Origin: Bacteroidota bacterium | GTDB lineage: Bacteria > Bacteroidota > Bacteroidia > Chitinophagales > Chitinophagaceae | Reading direction: 5' to 3' | Assembly: GCA_947460175.1 (NCBI GenBank) | Contig: CANHGW010000009.1 | Location: forward strand, 1 to 64,000 | DNA length: 64,000 nt | In this document: positions 55,881 to 64,000 of the stretch, piece by piece | Position numbering within the stretch: the stretch's first letter is position 1 | How the letters are laid out: the number at the start of each line of letters is the position of its first letter | Program-made: the position numbers and the translations under genes | The notes under the pieces: model-generated | Told to the model about the DNA's origin: nothing | Databases searched by the model: none | The model's input: only the letters and a program-made list of their open reading frames with translations

Positions 55881-57089
55881 TTATTTAGTTGATTTGTTTA
55901 ATTTTTTATTAATATCTCTTGCGCGATAATCGATGTCTGTATTTGAAATACCATAATTGCTACCCTTTTTATTAATGTCAAGTCGCAATGAAATAAAATG
56001 AGAATATAAAGGACTGTTTTGAACATTCAAACTTGAAAAAGAATAGTCAATTACAAAATTTTTAATTTTAACACCAAGTCCTAAAGTAGGTTGAAACATT
56101 GTTCGTTTAGCAGTATTCGTTGTATCATCATCAGAAAGTACTCGTTGGAAATTACCAACACCTGCTCTTACATACAATAAATTATTGTATCCTAATTCTA
56201 CACCCAATTTTGGATCTATACTAAATGGATTTGCATTAATCAAATTGCCATATCGTTTTCCATCAGTGGTTATATCTAAGTTTGATTCAACTAGTACATA
56301 GGCTTTTTTACTTGAATCTCTGAAATGAATTGGAAAAGTGCGTCCACCTCCTAAAATAATTCGAGGGGTATTTACCTCGGTACTTTTTGAAACAATTTCA
56401 TTGCCAGTTTGAGCCAATACTTGTTTTTCTTTATCTGTAAAACTAAATGACCATAATGTATAAGTCGTAGTGATGTCTTTTACAACTGCTCCCAATTTCC
56501 AACGACCAATTCTACCTTGTAATCCTAGATCTAATCCAGCACCCCATGCATTCGCCAACGAGCCAATATTTCGATGAATTATTTTTAAATTTCCACCTAC
56601 ATTAAAACTGACATCTTCACGATCATCGTATTTCTTAATTCGCAATTTTTGAGCATATGTAATTAATCCTGCATAATCAGAAGCTGAAATAGCTTTAATT
56701 TTATTATAATCAACGGTCCCATCAGGTTGAATCAAATTTAATGTATAAGGTATATCATCAATTGCAAATCGTATTAATGAAACCCCTAAAACGCCTTTTC
56801 TATTTTTCATAGGGAAAGCAGTTCCTAGATAATCATATTTAGCAATGCTACTGAAGTACTCAGAATGCATAAGTCCTAATTGAAAATCAGATTTTACACT
56901 ATTTAAACCAGCAGGATTCCAAAAGGCCGATGTAACATCATTCACAGATGCAACCTGTGCACCACTCATTCCCATTCCTCGGGCACCAACCCCAAGATTT
57001 AAAAATTCGTTGACATATTTTCGTTGCTGAGCAGTTGTATTTAGCATGCTAAATACACACAAACTCAACAGTATAATTCTTCTTAACAT
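55881..57089 (-). CDS. PorV/PorQ-family T9SS outer-membrane protein
   Basis: A 402-residue FadL-like beta-barrel with signal peptide (about 1-20). The signature FLNLGVGARGMGMSGAQVAS then SAFWNPAGLNSV is shared by PorV and PorQ; the barrel follows with aromatic-rich strands (FKNFVIDYSFSSLNVQNSP near the end). PorV carries cargo from the translocon to PorU, and porU directly downstream (five-base gap) favours PorV, but the sequence alone does not exclude PorQ, so no symbol is given. Last residues are a short basic tail. Confidence 0.82.
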   Translation of the reverse strand: MLRRIILLSLCVFSMLNTTAQQRKYVNEFLNLGVGARGMGMSGAQVASVNDVTSAFWNPAGLNSVKSDFQLGLMHSEYFSSIAKYDYLGTAFPMKNRKGVLGVSLIRFAIDDIPYTLNLIQPDGTVDYNKIKAISASDYAGLITYAQKLRIKKYDDREDVSFNVGGNLKIIHRNIGSLANAWGAGLDLGLQGRIGRWKLGAVVKDITTTYTLWSFSFTDKEKQVLAQTGNEIVSKSTEVNTPRIILGGGRTFPIHFRDSSKKAYVLVESNLDITTDGKRYGNLINANPFSIDPKLGVELGYNNLLYVRAGVGNFQRVLSDDDTTNTAKRTMFQPTLGLGVKIKNFVIDYSFSSLNVQNSPLYSHFISLRLDINKKGSNYGISNTDIDYRARDINKKLNKSTK

Positions 57090-57152
57090 AATTTACAAAT
57101 AGTTTTACATTTCCTTTAACGGAATATTTATTAGATTATTTTGTATAACAAA

Positions 57153-57160
57153 CAAAAATA
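57153..57160 (-). promoter_or_regulatory. Candidate -7 element for the porV/porU operon
   Basis: TATTTTTG on the minus strand, 64 bases before the ATG at 57089, in the divergent gap with tyrS. Confidence 0.4.
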
Positions 57161-57221
57161 CTTAAAAAACCTTTATACATTTGATTTTTCTATCAATTAA
57201 AGTTATCAATATACTATTACT

Positions 57222-58499
57222 ATGAATCTTATCGAAGAGCTTAAATGGCGTGGGCTTGTACAGGATATTATGCCAGGCACAGATGAACAATTGCAAAAAG
57301 AAATGACAACAGGTTATGTTGGCTTTGATCCTACCTCTGATTCATTACATATTGGCAGTCTTGTCCCTATTATTTTACTCATGCATTTGCAAAAAGCCGG
57401 TCACAAACCTATTGCTTTGGTTGGAGGAGCTACAGGCATGGTAGGTGATCCATCGGGCAAATCTGAAGAACGAAATATGTTGAGTAAAGAGCAAATAGAT
57501 TTTAATGTGAATGGCATTCAAAAACAATTGAGTCAATTTCTAGATTTTGATACTTCGTTAAACAATGCTGCAGTTATTGTAAATAATTATGATTGGTTCA
57601 GAGATTTCACCTTTCTTGATTTCATTCGAGATGTGGGTAAGCATATCACTGTCAATTATATGATGAGCAAAGATTCTGTTCAAAAAAGATTAGAAACAGG
57701 TATGTCGTTTACAGAATTTACATATCAACTAGTGCAAGGGTATGACTTTTACCATATGTACAAACAATATGGTGTAAAGCTTCAAATGGGAGGTAGTGAT
57801 CAATGGGGAAATATAGTAACAGGTACAGAACTTATCCGTAGAAAAGAGGCAGGAGAAGCATTTGCATTTACAGCTCCATTACTTAAAAAAGCAGATGGTG
57901 GAAAATTTGGCAAAACAGAAACAGGCAATGTATGGTTGGATTCCAAACGAACATCCCCATATCAATTTTATCAGTTTTGGTTGAATACAAGTGATACAGA
58001 TGCAGTCAACTATATAAAAGTATTTACATTTATACCTCCTGCTGAAATTGACCAATTGATTGAGGAACATACTGAAGCTCCACACCTTCGATTGGTACAA
58101 AAGCGATTAGCACAAGAAATTACGACGATGGTTCATTCTGTGCATGATTATGAATTTGCGGTAAAAGCATCTACCATTTTATTTAGTGAAAATACAGCCG
58201 AAGAGTTAAAAGCTCTTTCTGAGAATCAATTACTGGAAGTACTCGAAGGTGTACCAAGATTCACCTTAGCGAAAGAAAAAATTCAAATGGGCGAAAATAT
58301 TGTCAATTTATTAGCTGAAACGACCATTTTGCCTTCAAAAAGTGAAGCTAAAAAAATGGTGCAAAGCAATGGAATCAGTATCAACAAACATAAAGTAGCA
58401 GATATTGATCGTATGGTTACTACGCTAGATTTATTGAATGAAAAATATTTACTGGTTCAAAAAGGTAAAAAGAATTATTACCTAGTTGTGATTGAGTAA
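57222..58499 (+). CDS. tyrS: Tyrosyl-tRNA synthetase
   Basis: A 425-residue class I aminoacyl-tRNA synthetase. The HIGH-type motif is H43-I-G-S46 ([10 protein letters not shown]), followed by [17 protein letters not shown]; the tyrosine pocket has [14 protein letters not shown] and [15 protein letters not shown]; the KMSKS-type loop is KFGKTETG (about 227-234). A C-terminal S4-like RNA-binding domain (about 358-425, [20 protein letters not shown]) completes the usual length. It is divergent from porV and starts the unit that includes the metallophosphatase. Confidence 0.97.
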   Translation: MNLIEELKWRGLVQDIMPGTDEQLQKEMTTGYVGFDPTSDSLHIGSLVPIILLMHLQKAGHKPIALVGGATGMVGDPSGKSEERNMLSKEQIDFNVNGIQKQLSQFLDFDTSLNNAAVIVNNYDWFRDFTFLDFIRDVGKHITVNYMMSKDSVQKRLETGMSFTEFTYQLVQGYDFYHMYKQYGVKLQMGGSDQWGNIVTGTELIRRKEAGEAFAFTAPLLKKADGGKFGKTETGNVWLDSKRTSPYQFYQFWLNTSDTDAVNYIKVFTFIPPAEIDQLIEEHTEAPHLRLVQKRLAQEITTMVHSVHDYEFAVKASTILFSENTAEELKALSENQLLEVLEGVPRFTLAKEKIQMGENIVNLLAETTILPSKSEAKKMVQSNGISINKHKVADIDRMVTTLDLLNEKYLLVQKGKKNYYLVVIE

Positions 58500-58514
58500 G
58501 TTTAAACTGAACTG

Positions 58515-59009
58515 ATGACTAAAATTGGATTACTATCTGATACGCATAGCTATCTTCCTGAGCAAGTGTATAATCACTTTGCTAATGTAGATGAAATATG
58601 GCATGCAGGTGATATTGGTTCAATTGAAGTAGCTGATGCGTTGGAAAAATTCAAACCATTCAGAGCGGTGTATGGCAATATAGATGGGGCAGATTTACGA
58701 ATAAGATATCCCGAGCATTTACATTTCACCATAGAAAATGTACCCATTTATATGACACATATTGGAGGCTATCCGCCCAATTACAATGCAATATCAAAAC
58801 CACAAATAAAAGAATACAAACCACATTTATTTATTTGTGGGCATTCTCATATATTAAAAGTAATCCCCGACCCTACATTTAATTTATTGCATATCAACCC
58901 AGGAGCTTGTGGCAAACATGGATGGCATAAAATAAGTACATTGGTTCGTTTTGATATTGATGATAATCGAGTTCGAAATTTTGAAATCATCGAATTGGGT
59001 AAGAGATAA
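58515..59009 (+). CDS. YfcE/MJ0936-type metallophosphoesterase
   Basis: A 164-residue calcineurin-like phosphoesterase. Metal ligands are in LLSDTHSYLP (D-x-H), WHAGDIGS (GD), YGNIDGAD, THIGGYPPN and the final ICGHSHILK (GH-x-H). Size and motif order match the short phosphodiesterase branch; substrate unknown. It follows tyrS by 15 bases and is followed by a 356-base gap. Confidence 0.9.
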   Translation: MTKIGLLSDTHSYLPEQVYNHFANVDEIWHAGDIGSIEVADALEKFKPFRAVYGNIDGADLRIRYPEHLHFTIENVPIYMTHIGGYPPNYNAISKPQIKEYKPHLFICGHSHILKVIPDPTFNLLHINPGACGKHGWHKISTLVRFDIDDNRVRNFEIIELGKR

Positions 59010-59365
59010 TTTTATATCCAAATAAACTACTTATCTATCTAAGACTCGTTTTCATTTAAAGTGAAGTTTAACTAAAAGTGGAAACCCTAATATGTGTTTA
59101 TTGTTGGATTTAAAATTATTATAATATCCTTTCTTGTATGATTGGATTTATATATCTTCGATTGTAATGGTGTTTTATAATGCATTCTATTGTAATAGAT
59201 ACTAGTGTATCTTAAGACAACCATTACTGCCAATTAAGACTTAAATCCAATGATATTAATAAAAAGTAAATAATTCCAAAATTTACAATATTGATCATTC
59301 GACTTTTAGACGAATTAGTTAAAAAAACTAACAATAGGTAGAAAAACTATTAAATGATATAACTA
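59010..59365. other. 356-base gap with nested inverted repeats
   Basis: No frame or promoter consensus stands out here. The centre contains three nested inverted repeats: outer ATTGGATTTA (59141-59150) with TAAATCCAAT (59242-59251) plus three further pairs after a mismatch, middle GTAATGGT (59164-59171) with ACCATTAC (59220-59227), and inner AGATAC (59197-59202) with GTATCT (59207-59212). Together they would fold about 115 bases into one branched hairpin, so a structured RNA is possible. An additional copy of TTGGATTTAA at 59104-59113 can also pair with 59241-59250. Confidence 0.4.
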
Positions 59366-59878
59366 ATGGAACAATACAAAACTCTAATTATTGAAACCAT
59401 TTTAGTGATTGCAGGTTACACTATAGCCCATTACGTCACTAAGAAATTCATTAATAATTCATTGAAGCAAACTCATCTTCACCCTGGTAGAAGAAAAATG
59501 ATAATTAAAGCTGTGCACTTGTTATCTTTTCTAACTGCTACGGTTTTAATATCAGCTATATGGGGGCTTAAACAAAATGAAATTGCTGTTTTTGTAGGAA
59601 CTATTTTAACGGCCTTAGGTATTGCATTTTTTGCTCAATGGTCATTGCTCTCAAATGTTACATCAAGCATATTATTGTTTTTTAATCATCCTTTAAAAAT
59701 TGGAGATACCATAAAAATATTAGATAAAGATTACCCTTTTAAGGGTGAGGTAATTGATTTGACTTATTTTTTTGTTCATCTTAAAGCTGAAAATGGGGAA
59801 ATCATTACAATACCAAATTCACTTTTATTGCAAAAATCTGTTTCAATAATTGAAAAATCAAAATCAAAGACTGAATGA
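59366..59878 (+). CDS. Short MscS-type mechanosensitive channel
   Basis: A 170-residue membrane protein with about three membrane segments: residues 7-25, 48-67 and a pore helix (about 74-100, GTILTALGIAFFAQWSLLSN) followed by the MscS beta domain (about 104-158, HPLKIGDTIKILDKDY and IITIPNSLLLQKSV). The C-terminal alpha/beta domain of full-length MscS (about 280 residues) is absent. Such minimal channels exist, and the gene is not obviously truncated. It ends over the DUF2490 gene start (ATGA), so both are one operon. Confidence 0.85.
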   Translation: MEQYKTLIIETILVIAGYTIAHYVTKKFINNSLKQTHLHPGRRKMIIKAVHLLSFLTATVLISAIWGLKQNEIAVFVGTILTALGIAFFAQWSLLSNVTSSILLFFNHPLKIGDTIKILDKDYPFKGEVIDLTYFFVHLKAENGEIITIPNSLLLQKSVSIIEKSKSKTE

Positions 59879-60597
59879 GACAAATATTATTACTTGTATT
59901 TATTTTTATTCTTATTACAAACAACATTGTTGCACAAACCATTGAATTAGGTAGTTGGAACATCCTAAATTTGAAATACAGCCGTACTGACAAAATCAGT
60001 TTTTTTGCTGAATCTCAGTTACGTTCGTTAAAATTTTACAGCAACTTTCATTATTACGAATATAAGGGCGGTATTAACTACAAAGTATACAAAAACGTAC
60101 AGTTGACCTTGGGTGCAGGTAGTTACCAAACTTTCAAAGAAGGTGGGAACTTCGTTCTACCAAAAAACAATAACGAATTTAGAGTTTGGCCGCAACTAAT
60201 ATTTTTCCAATCAATTGGTAAGTTAAAAATTGAACAACGCTATCGAGCAGAGTTTAGATTTACAAGTAATGGCTATCGCAATAGGTTTAGGTATAGACTT
60301 GGTGCTTCTTATCCATTCGGTAAAGAAAAAAATGAATACAAACCATTTCAATTTAATGTAAGTAATGAGCTATTTTTCACCGACAACGAACCTTATTTTG
60401 AACGAAACAGATTGTTATTTGCTTTCAATTACAAACCTTCAAAAACAGCTACATTACAGATTGGCTATTTGCATCAATTCGACTATAAAATAAATGACGA
60501 AACAGGACGAGACTTTCTTGTAATCGGCTATTACTATGACATTTTTAAAAAATCAATTTCAAATCAAAAGAATGATAATGAAATTAAAGACAATTAA
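59875..60597 (+). CDS. DUF2490 outer-membrane beta-barrel protein
   Basis: A 240-residue protein with a signal peptide (about 1-20). The mature part is a series of amphipathic strands with aromatic girdles (FYSNFHYYEYKGGINYKVYK, RYRAEFRFTSNGYRNRFRYR, ATLQIGYLHQFDYKIND) and a YYYDIFKK end; the ELGSWNILNLKY opening is the DUF2490 signature. It is coupled to the MscS gene (four-base overlap). The family has no known function; a shared envelope role with the channel is inferred from the coupling only. Confidence 0.85.
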   Translation: MRQILLLVFIFILITNNIVAQTIELGSWNILNLKYSRTDKISFFAESQLRSLKFYSNFHYYEYKGGINYKVYKNVQLTLGAGSYQTFKEGGNFVLPKNNNEFRVWPQLIFFQSIGKLKIEQRYRAEFRFTSNGYRNRFRYRLGASYPFGKEKNEYKPFQFNVSNELFFTDNEPYFERNRLLFAFNYKPSKTATLQIGYLHQFDYKINDETGRDFLVIGYYYDIFKKSISNQKNDNEIKDN

Positions 60598-60767
60598 TAA
60601 AGCGGAAAACTCTTACTATCTAGTAGTATAGCTTTATAAACTTGCAAAAGTTACATGTTTTCTATTCACATTAATTACTTTATCCAAAACAGATTGAATA
60701 GAAAGCAAGATTTAAAATAAACTATTTTAAACCCAAGGAATTGAATGCCTTAGGCGACTAAATAGAA

Positions 60768-61859
60768 CTATAAATACGACAATTCAAATTCTTTCATTAA
60801 TTCAATTAATTGATTCATCTCATCGACTGAAGTAGCTGGAAAATTTGCTATTCGTAAATGATTCTTTTTATAACTTCCATAGCCACTACCAATATGAAAC
60901 CCCTTCTCTTTTAAATGATTAATAATAATGGATGAATCAACACTTGAATTTAATACAATGACTGTATCAGATTGATGTGTTTCGGATTCTACAAATGGGG
61001 TAAACAATTGACTCTCATTGCCAAAATTATATAGCATCTCAGCTTTTAATTTGATTTCTTCTCGAATATTATCAATTCCTTTTTGATTCATATCCTCGGC
61101 TATTTTTCCAATTATATAAATAGCTATTACATTCGGAGTAGAAGGTGTTTCGAATTGAAGATAGTTTTTTTGATAGGATTCAAATGTATGATGAGCACCG
61201 ATATTATATCCTTTCTTTTTTAGCTCAATCGACTTTTCTATACATTGATGATTAACGATCAATACGCCCAAACCAGGTGGCATACCGAATGCTTTTTGTA
61301 CAGAGAAAAAAGTGCAATCAAGTTTTGTATAATCTATACTTGAATAAGGAGCAATAGACACTAAATCACTGCAAAGCAATGCGTGAGGATTATTGTCTTT
61401 TAATAAACTCAATTGAGTGGATGATGTATAAACACCTGTAGAAGTTTCATTTTGAGTCGTGCATATCAACTCAATATCATTAGGGATTTCAACTTGATTC
61501 ATATCGAAACCTTGACCGTCATTAGCAATGATTTGCATTGGATTTTTTTGTAGTAATTGAGCGAAGTCAAAAAACTTTTTTGAGAAAGCACCATTTACAA
61601 AATGATAAGATTTTTCGGCCACTAAATTCAACAAAATTCGTTCCCATAGTTCAGTAGCGGACGATGCAAAAAAAATAGAATGTGTAGATGGTACGTTTAA
61701 TAATTTACGTAATTGCTCATCGGTATGTTTATAAATATCTCTAAAAACATTGGAACGATGATTGATTGAACCTAATTGTAGATCCATTGCATATTGTAAA
61801 TGTTGTTGATACGTAGGATATAATTGAGATGGGCCTGGCGTAAAATAAATAGGATTCAT
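60768..61859 (-). CDS. Phosphoserine aminotransferase-like class V aminotransferase
   Basis: A 363-residue PLP enzyme. Opening INHRSNVFRDIY-type residues (GSINHRSNVFRD), the Schiff-base lysine K189 in FFSVQKAFGMPPGL, ICTTQNETSTGVY and the final NHLRIANFP are in line with the class V family; the N-terminus MNPIYFTPGPSQLYP and the neighbouring serine-biosynthesis fusion make 3-phosphoserine aminotransferase (SerC activity) the best reading. The symbol serC is withheld because the sequence is not close to well-known SerC proteins. It is nine bases after the SerB-SerA fusion in the same operon. Confidence 0.82.
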   Translation of the reverse strand: MNPIYFTPGPSQLYPTYQQHLQYAMDLQLGSINHRSNVFRDIYKHTDEQLRKLLNVPSTHSIFFASSATELWERILLNLVAEKSYHFVNGAFSKKFFDFAQLLQKNPMQIIANDGQGFDMNQVEIPNDIELICTTQNETSTGVYTSSTQLSLLKDNNPHALLCSDLVSIAPYSSIDYTKLDCTFFSVQKAFGMPPGLGVLIVNHQCIEKSIELKKKGYNIGAHHTFESYQKNYLQFETPSTPNVIAIYIIGKIAEDMNQKGIDNIREEIKLKAEMLYNFGNESQLFTPFVESETHQSDTVIVLNSSVDSSIIINHLKEKGFHIGSGYGSYKKNHLRIANFPATSVDEMNQLIELMKEFELSYL

Positions 61860-61868
61860 ATAAATCGT

Positions 61869-63761
61869 TTAATAAAGCATTCTACATTTTATGGTATGAT
61901 CAATAGTACGCATTTCTTTCACGATATCGATTTCATAATCTTTTCCAATATCAGTAATCACATACCCAATCGCTTCATTGGTTTTCAAATACTGTGCTTG
62001 TATGTTGATATCGTGCGTAGCATAGACAGCATTTATTTTGGCTAATATTCCTGGTACATTTTCATGTATATGTAACAATCGATGAGAATGCTCAAAACTC
62101 GGTAATTGAACTTCAGGAAAATTGACTGAACCATGTGTGTCTCCTTTGTTGATAAATTGGGCCATCTTAAATGAAACAAACTGACCAATATTTTCTTGAG
62201 CCTCTAATGTGCTTCCACCAATATGAGGAGTTAATATGGTATTAGGCAAATGTTGTAGTGTTGAACGAAATAAATCGTCATTGGAATTAGGTTCTTCAGG
62301 AAAAACATCCACAGAAGCACCTGCAACTTTTCCAGACTTAATAGCCTCGGCCAACGCTTCTATATCAACGACATGACCTCTAGATAAATTCATAAAAATG
62401 ACATGTTGCTTCATTGATTCAAATTCCTTTTTGCCAATTAAATGAGAGTTTGAGTCTCTCCCATCTACATGTAGACTTACTACATCTACTATGGATATCA
62501 ATTCATGAAGTGTATTGCATTTAGTTGCATTGCCCAATGCCAGTTTATCTATAATATCGTAGAAATAGACTTGCATTCCAATCGCTTCTGCAATAACCGA
62601 AAGCTGCGAACCAATATTTCCATACCCTATGATACCTAATTTTTTACCCCTAATTTCAACACTGTTCGCTACTGATTTGTCCCAAATACCTTTATGCAAT
62701 TTAGCATTTTTAGTAATCACATTTCTAATCAATACAATCATTTCACCCAATGCCAATTCAACTACAGACCGTGTATTCGAATAAGGTGCATTAAATACTG
62801 CAATACCCATTTGCGCACATTGAAGTGTATCAATTTGATTGGTACCTATACAATAAGCACCAATACACATCAATTTTGTAGCATGTTTTAATATTGTTTC
62901 ATTTATGAGCGTCTTGGAGCGAATACCTAAAATATGTATATCCTTAATTTTTTCTATTAATTCATTTTCATTCAACGCATGAGAGTATGATTCAACTTGA
63001 AATTGCTCTTGATCAAATAATTGAAAAGCATTACTATGAATATTTTCAAGAAGCAACACTTTTATTTTACTCTTTGGGAATGGCTTTCCGTTTATATCTT
63101 GTTGTATCATACTAAATTCATCCAAGGTTTTCAATTCAGCATCTGCAAATTGAATCAAGTTTTCTCTTTTTATATTTTCCGTAAACAATAAAAACTCATC
63201 GGCCAATCCGGCTTCTTTTATTTCATAATCTGTAAAGCCATCCCCGATTACATAAGTTATTCCATTTAAGTTTAAAGCTTTTACAACCTCTACTTTGCCT
63301 TTAGCAAATGCTAAAGGATTATTTGTATCAAATCCGATTACATCATTCTTTTCGTCATATAAAAATTCATTCGCAAATACATGTTCTGCTTTAATTCCAT
63401 AAGAAGTTACAACTGGTAGAATAAAGTTTTTAAATCCACCTGAAATGATGTAAATCGAATCTGAATTGGTTTTTAAAAAATGAGCATTTCGCTGAAATGA
63501 AATAGAAACCTTATTTTTCAAAACTTCAATTAATTCTTGTATATACTTTTTATTACATGGGAGTAATTCGATTCTTTTCTGAAGTGCTTCATCAAACGGC
63601 ATTACACCATTCATGGCATCTTCGGTAATTAACTTGATTTCACGCTGAATTATATCGCTTTTTTCATTGTCTTTTAGACACAACGTTGCCAATACATCCA
63701 AGGCTTCTACTTGTGTAAATGTGCTATCAAAATCAATAATAATATTCTTTCGAGCAGTCAT
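61869..63761 (-). CDS. Fused phosphoserine phosphatase (SerB-like) and phosphoglycerate dehydrogenase (SerA)
   Basis: A 630-residue two-enzyme protein. Residues 1-215 are a HAD phosphatase: D10-F-D12-S-T14, S107 in ISGGF, lysine in FAKGKVEVV (154-158) and G173-D-G-F-T-D178. Residues 230-545 are SerA: R281 in GIRSKT, Rossmann G379-Y-G-N-I-G384, E490 in FPEEP and H513 in TPHIGGST. Residues 560-630 are an ACT domain (HRLLHIHENVPGILAKINAV), the usual serine feedback site. All catalytic residues expected for both halves are visible. With the adjacent aminotransferase it makes the complete route from 3-phosphoglycerate to serine in two genes. The join at 215-230 is in-frame with no stop. Confidence 0.93.
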   Translation of the reverse strand: MTARKNIIIDFDSTFTQVEALDVLATLCLKDNEKSDIIQREIKLITEDAMNGVMPFDEALQKRIELLPCNKKYIQELIEVLKNKVSISFQRNAHFLKTNSDSIYIISGGFKNFILPVVTSYGIKAEHVFANEFLYDEKNDVIGFDTNNPLAFAKGKVEVVKALNLNGITYVIGDGFTDYEIKEAGLADEFLLFTENIKRENLIQFADAELKTLDEFSMIQQDINGKPFPKSKIKVLLLENIHSNAFQLFDQEQFQVESYSHALNENELIEKIKDIHILGIRSKTLINETILKHATKLMCIGAYCIGTNQIDTLQCAQMGIAVFNAPYSNTRSVVELALGEMIVLIRNVITKNAKLHKGIWDKSVANSVEIRGKKLGIIGYGNIGSQLSVIAEAIGMQVYFYDIIDKLALGNATKCNTLHELISIVDVVSLHVDGRDSNSHLIGKKEFESMKQHVIFMNLSRGHVVDIEALAEAIKSGKVAGASVDVFPEEPNSNDDLFRSTLQHLPNTILTPHIGGSTLEAQENIGQFVSFKMAQFINKGDTHGSVNFPEVQLPSFEHSHRLLHIHENVPGILAKINAVYATHDINIQAQYLKTNEAIGYVITDIGKDYEIDIVKEMRTIDHTIKCRMLY

Positions 63762-63768
63762 AATAACA

Positions 63769-64000
63769 TTATACGATTTTACCAGGATTTAAAATTGAAT
63801 TCGGATCAAATGCTAATTTTATTTTTCGCATCAATTCCAAATTAGTTTCAGATAAAACAATAGGTAAATATTCTTTTTGTACTAATCCAATTCCATGTTC
63901 TCCACTTATTGTTCCGCCCAACGATTTGCACAATTGAAATATTTCTTTAATTGCTTCTTTCACACCTGAATTCCAATATTCATCTGAATGCTCATCTTTC
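63769..64000 (-). CDS. C-terminal end of GlcD/D-lactate dehydrogenase-type FAD oxidase (partial)
   Basis: The frame enters at the window edge and is open to TAA/TAG-type stop at 63769; 76 codons are present. The visible end KSLGGTISGEHGIGLVQKEY, KIKLAFDPNSILNPGKIV is the conserved C-terminus of glycolate oxidase GlcD, D-lactate and D-2-hydroxyacid dehydrogenases of the FAD-linked oxidase family (EHGIG and DPNxILNPGK). A GTG at 63963 is not a real start because the frame continues upstream with family-like residues. It lies seven bases before the SerB-SerA gene and might be the first gene of its operon. Confidence 0.85.
   Translation of the reverse strand, partial: KDEHSDEYWNSGVKEAIKEIFQLCKSLGGTISGEHGIGLVQKEYLPIVLSETNLELMRKIKLAFDPNSILNPGKIV

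Noticed and set aside
63961-63963. GTG as a start of a 64-residue gene at the right edge
   Set aside because: The frame continues upstream with residues that fit the FAD-oxidase family; the gene is cut by the window end.
1-64000. tRNA, rRNA, transposase, integrase or phage genes
   Set aside because: No T-loop-type motifs in gene-free gaps, no ribosomal RNA landmarks and no DDE or recombinase motifs were found in any sizeable frame.

Overview
The window is about 64 kb of AT-rich chromosome from a Bacteroidota bacterium. The sequence supports this in several ways: secreted proteins end in type IX secretion (T9SS) type A sorting domains, the T9SS sortase PorU and a PorV/PorQ-family barrel are encoded, many starts are preceded by TAnnTTTG-type -7 promoter elements, and there are DUF1573 lipoprotein-like proteins and a fused E1 alpha/beta 2-oxoacid dehydrogenase. 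A placement near Chitinophagales or a related order is only an impression. No rRNA, tRNA, CRISPR array, IS element or phage was recognised; this is mostly ordinary core chromosome with one small accessory patch (about 18.2-20.7 kb).

Layout. 0-2.9 kb: end of a heavy-metal RND pump with fused TolC-like domain, a CDF metal transporter, the CusB-like adaptor and a small CxxCH lipoprotein. 2.9-14.4 kb: a surface-polysaccharide locus, with an AlgI/AlgX-like O-acetylation pair, a very large multi-domain glycosyltransferase, a Wzm/Wzt-type ABC exporter, two GT4 glycosyltransferases and a Wzy/WaaL-like membrane protein. 14.4-18.1 kb: a T9SS cargo protein, a tiny membrane protein, a conserved secreted protein and a protein built of about 35-residue repeats. 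18.2-20.7 kb: short unknown secreted proteins, one apparently frameshifted, beside a PD-(D/E)XK-like nuclease. 20.9-29 kb: SRPBCC/GyrI protein, TrhO, Pcm, the E1 fusion, two DUF1573 proteins and a META-domain lipoprotein. 29-38 kb: membrane pyrophosphatase with an unusual Cys-rich tail, two T9SS cargo proteins, a cold-shock protein, and an ECF sigma/putative anti-sigma operon.

38.2-46.3 kb is an aromatic catabolism cluster: a Crp/Fnr regulator, paaABC (phenylacetyl-CoA epoxidase subunits), hmgA and hppD (tyrosine to maleylacetoacetate), kmo and kynA (tryptophan to 3-hydroxykynurenine). A near-ideal TGTGA-N6-TCACA operator stands in front of paaA, matching the CRP-like recognition helix of the regulator. 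46.4-57.1 kb: T9SS cargo, an FtsX/LolC-like permease, a FemAB/GNAT-like protein, PorU and the PorV/PorQ-family protein. 57.2-60.6 kb: TyrS, a phosphodiesterase-like metallophosphatase, a 356-base gap with nested inverted repeats, a short MscS channel and a DUF2490 barrel. 60.8-64 kb: a serine-biosynthesis unit with a SerC-like aminotransferase next to a single protein that fuses phosphoserine phosphatase (SerB-like) to phosphoglycerate dehydrogenase (SerA), then the end of a GlcD-like FAD oxidase.

Most interesting items: the SerB-SerA fusion beside SerC (the whole three-step pathway in two genes), the regulator/operator pair in front of paaA, the Cys-rich ends on HppA, KMO and the CDF transporter, the repeat protein at 17.0-18.1 kb, and the nuclease with an ExoX-like C-terminus at 18.6 kb.
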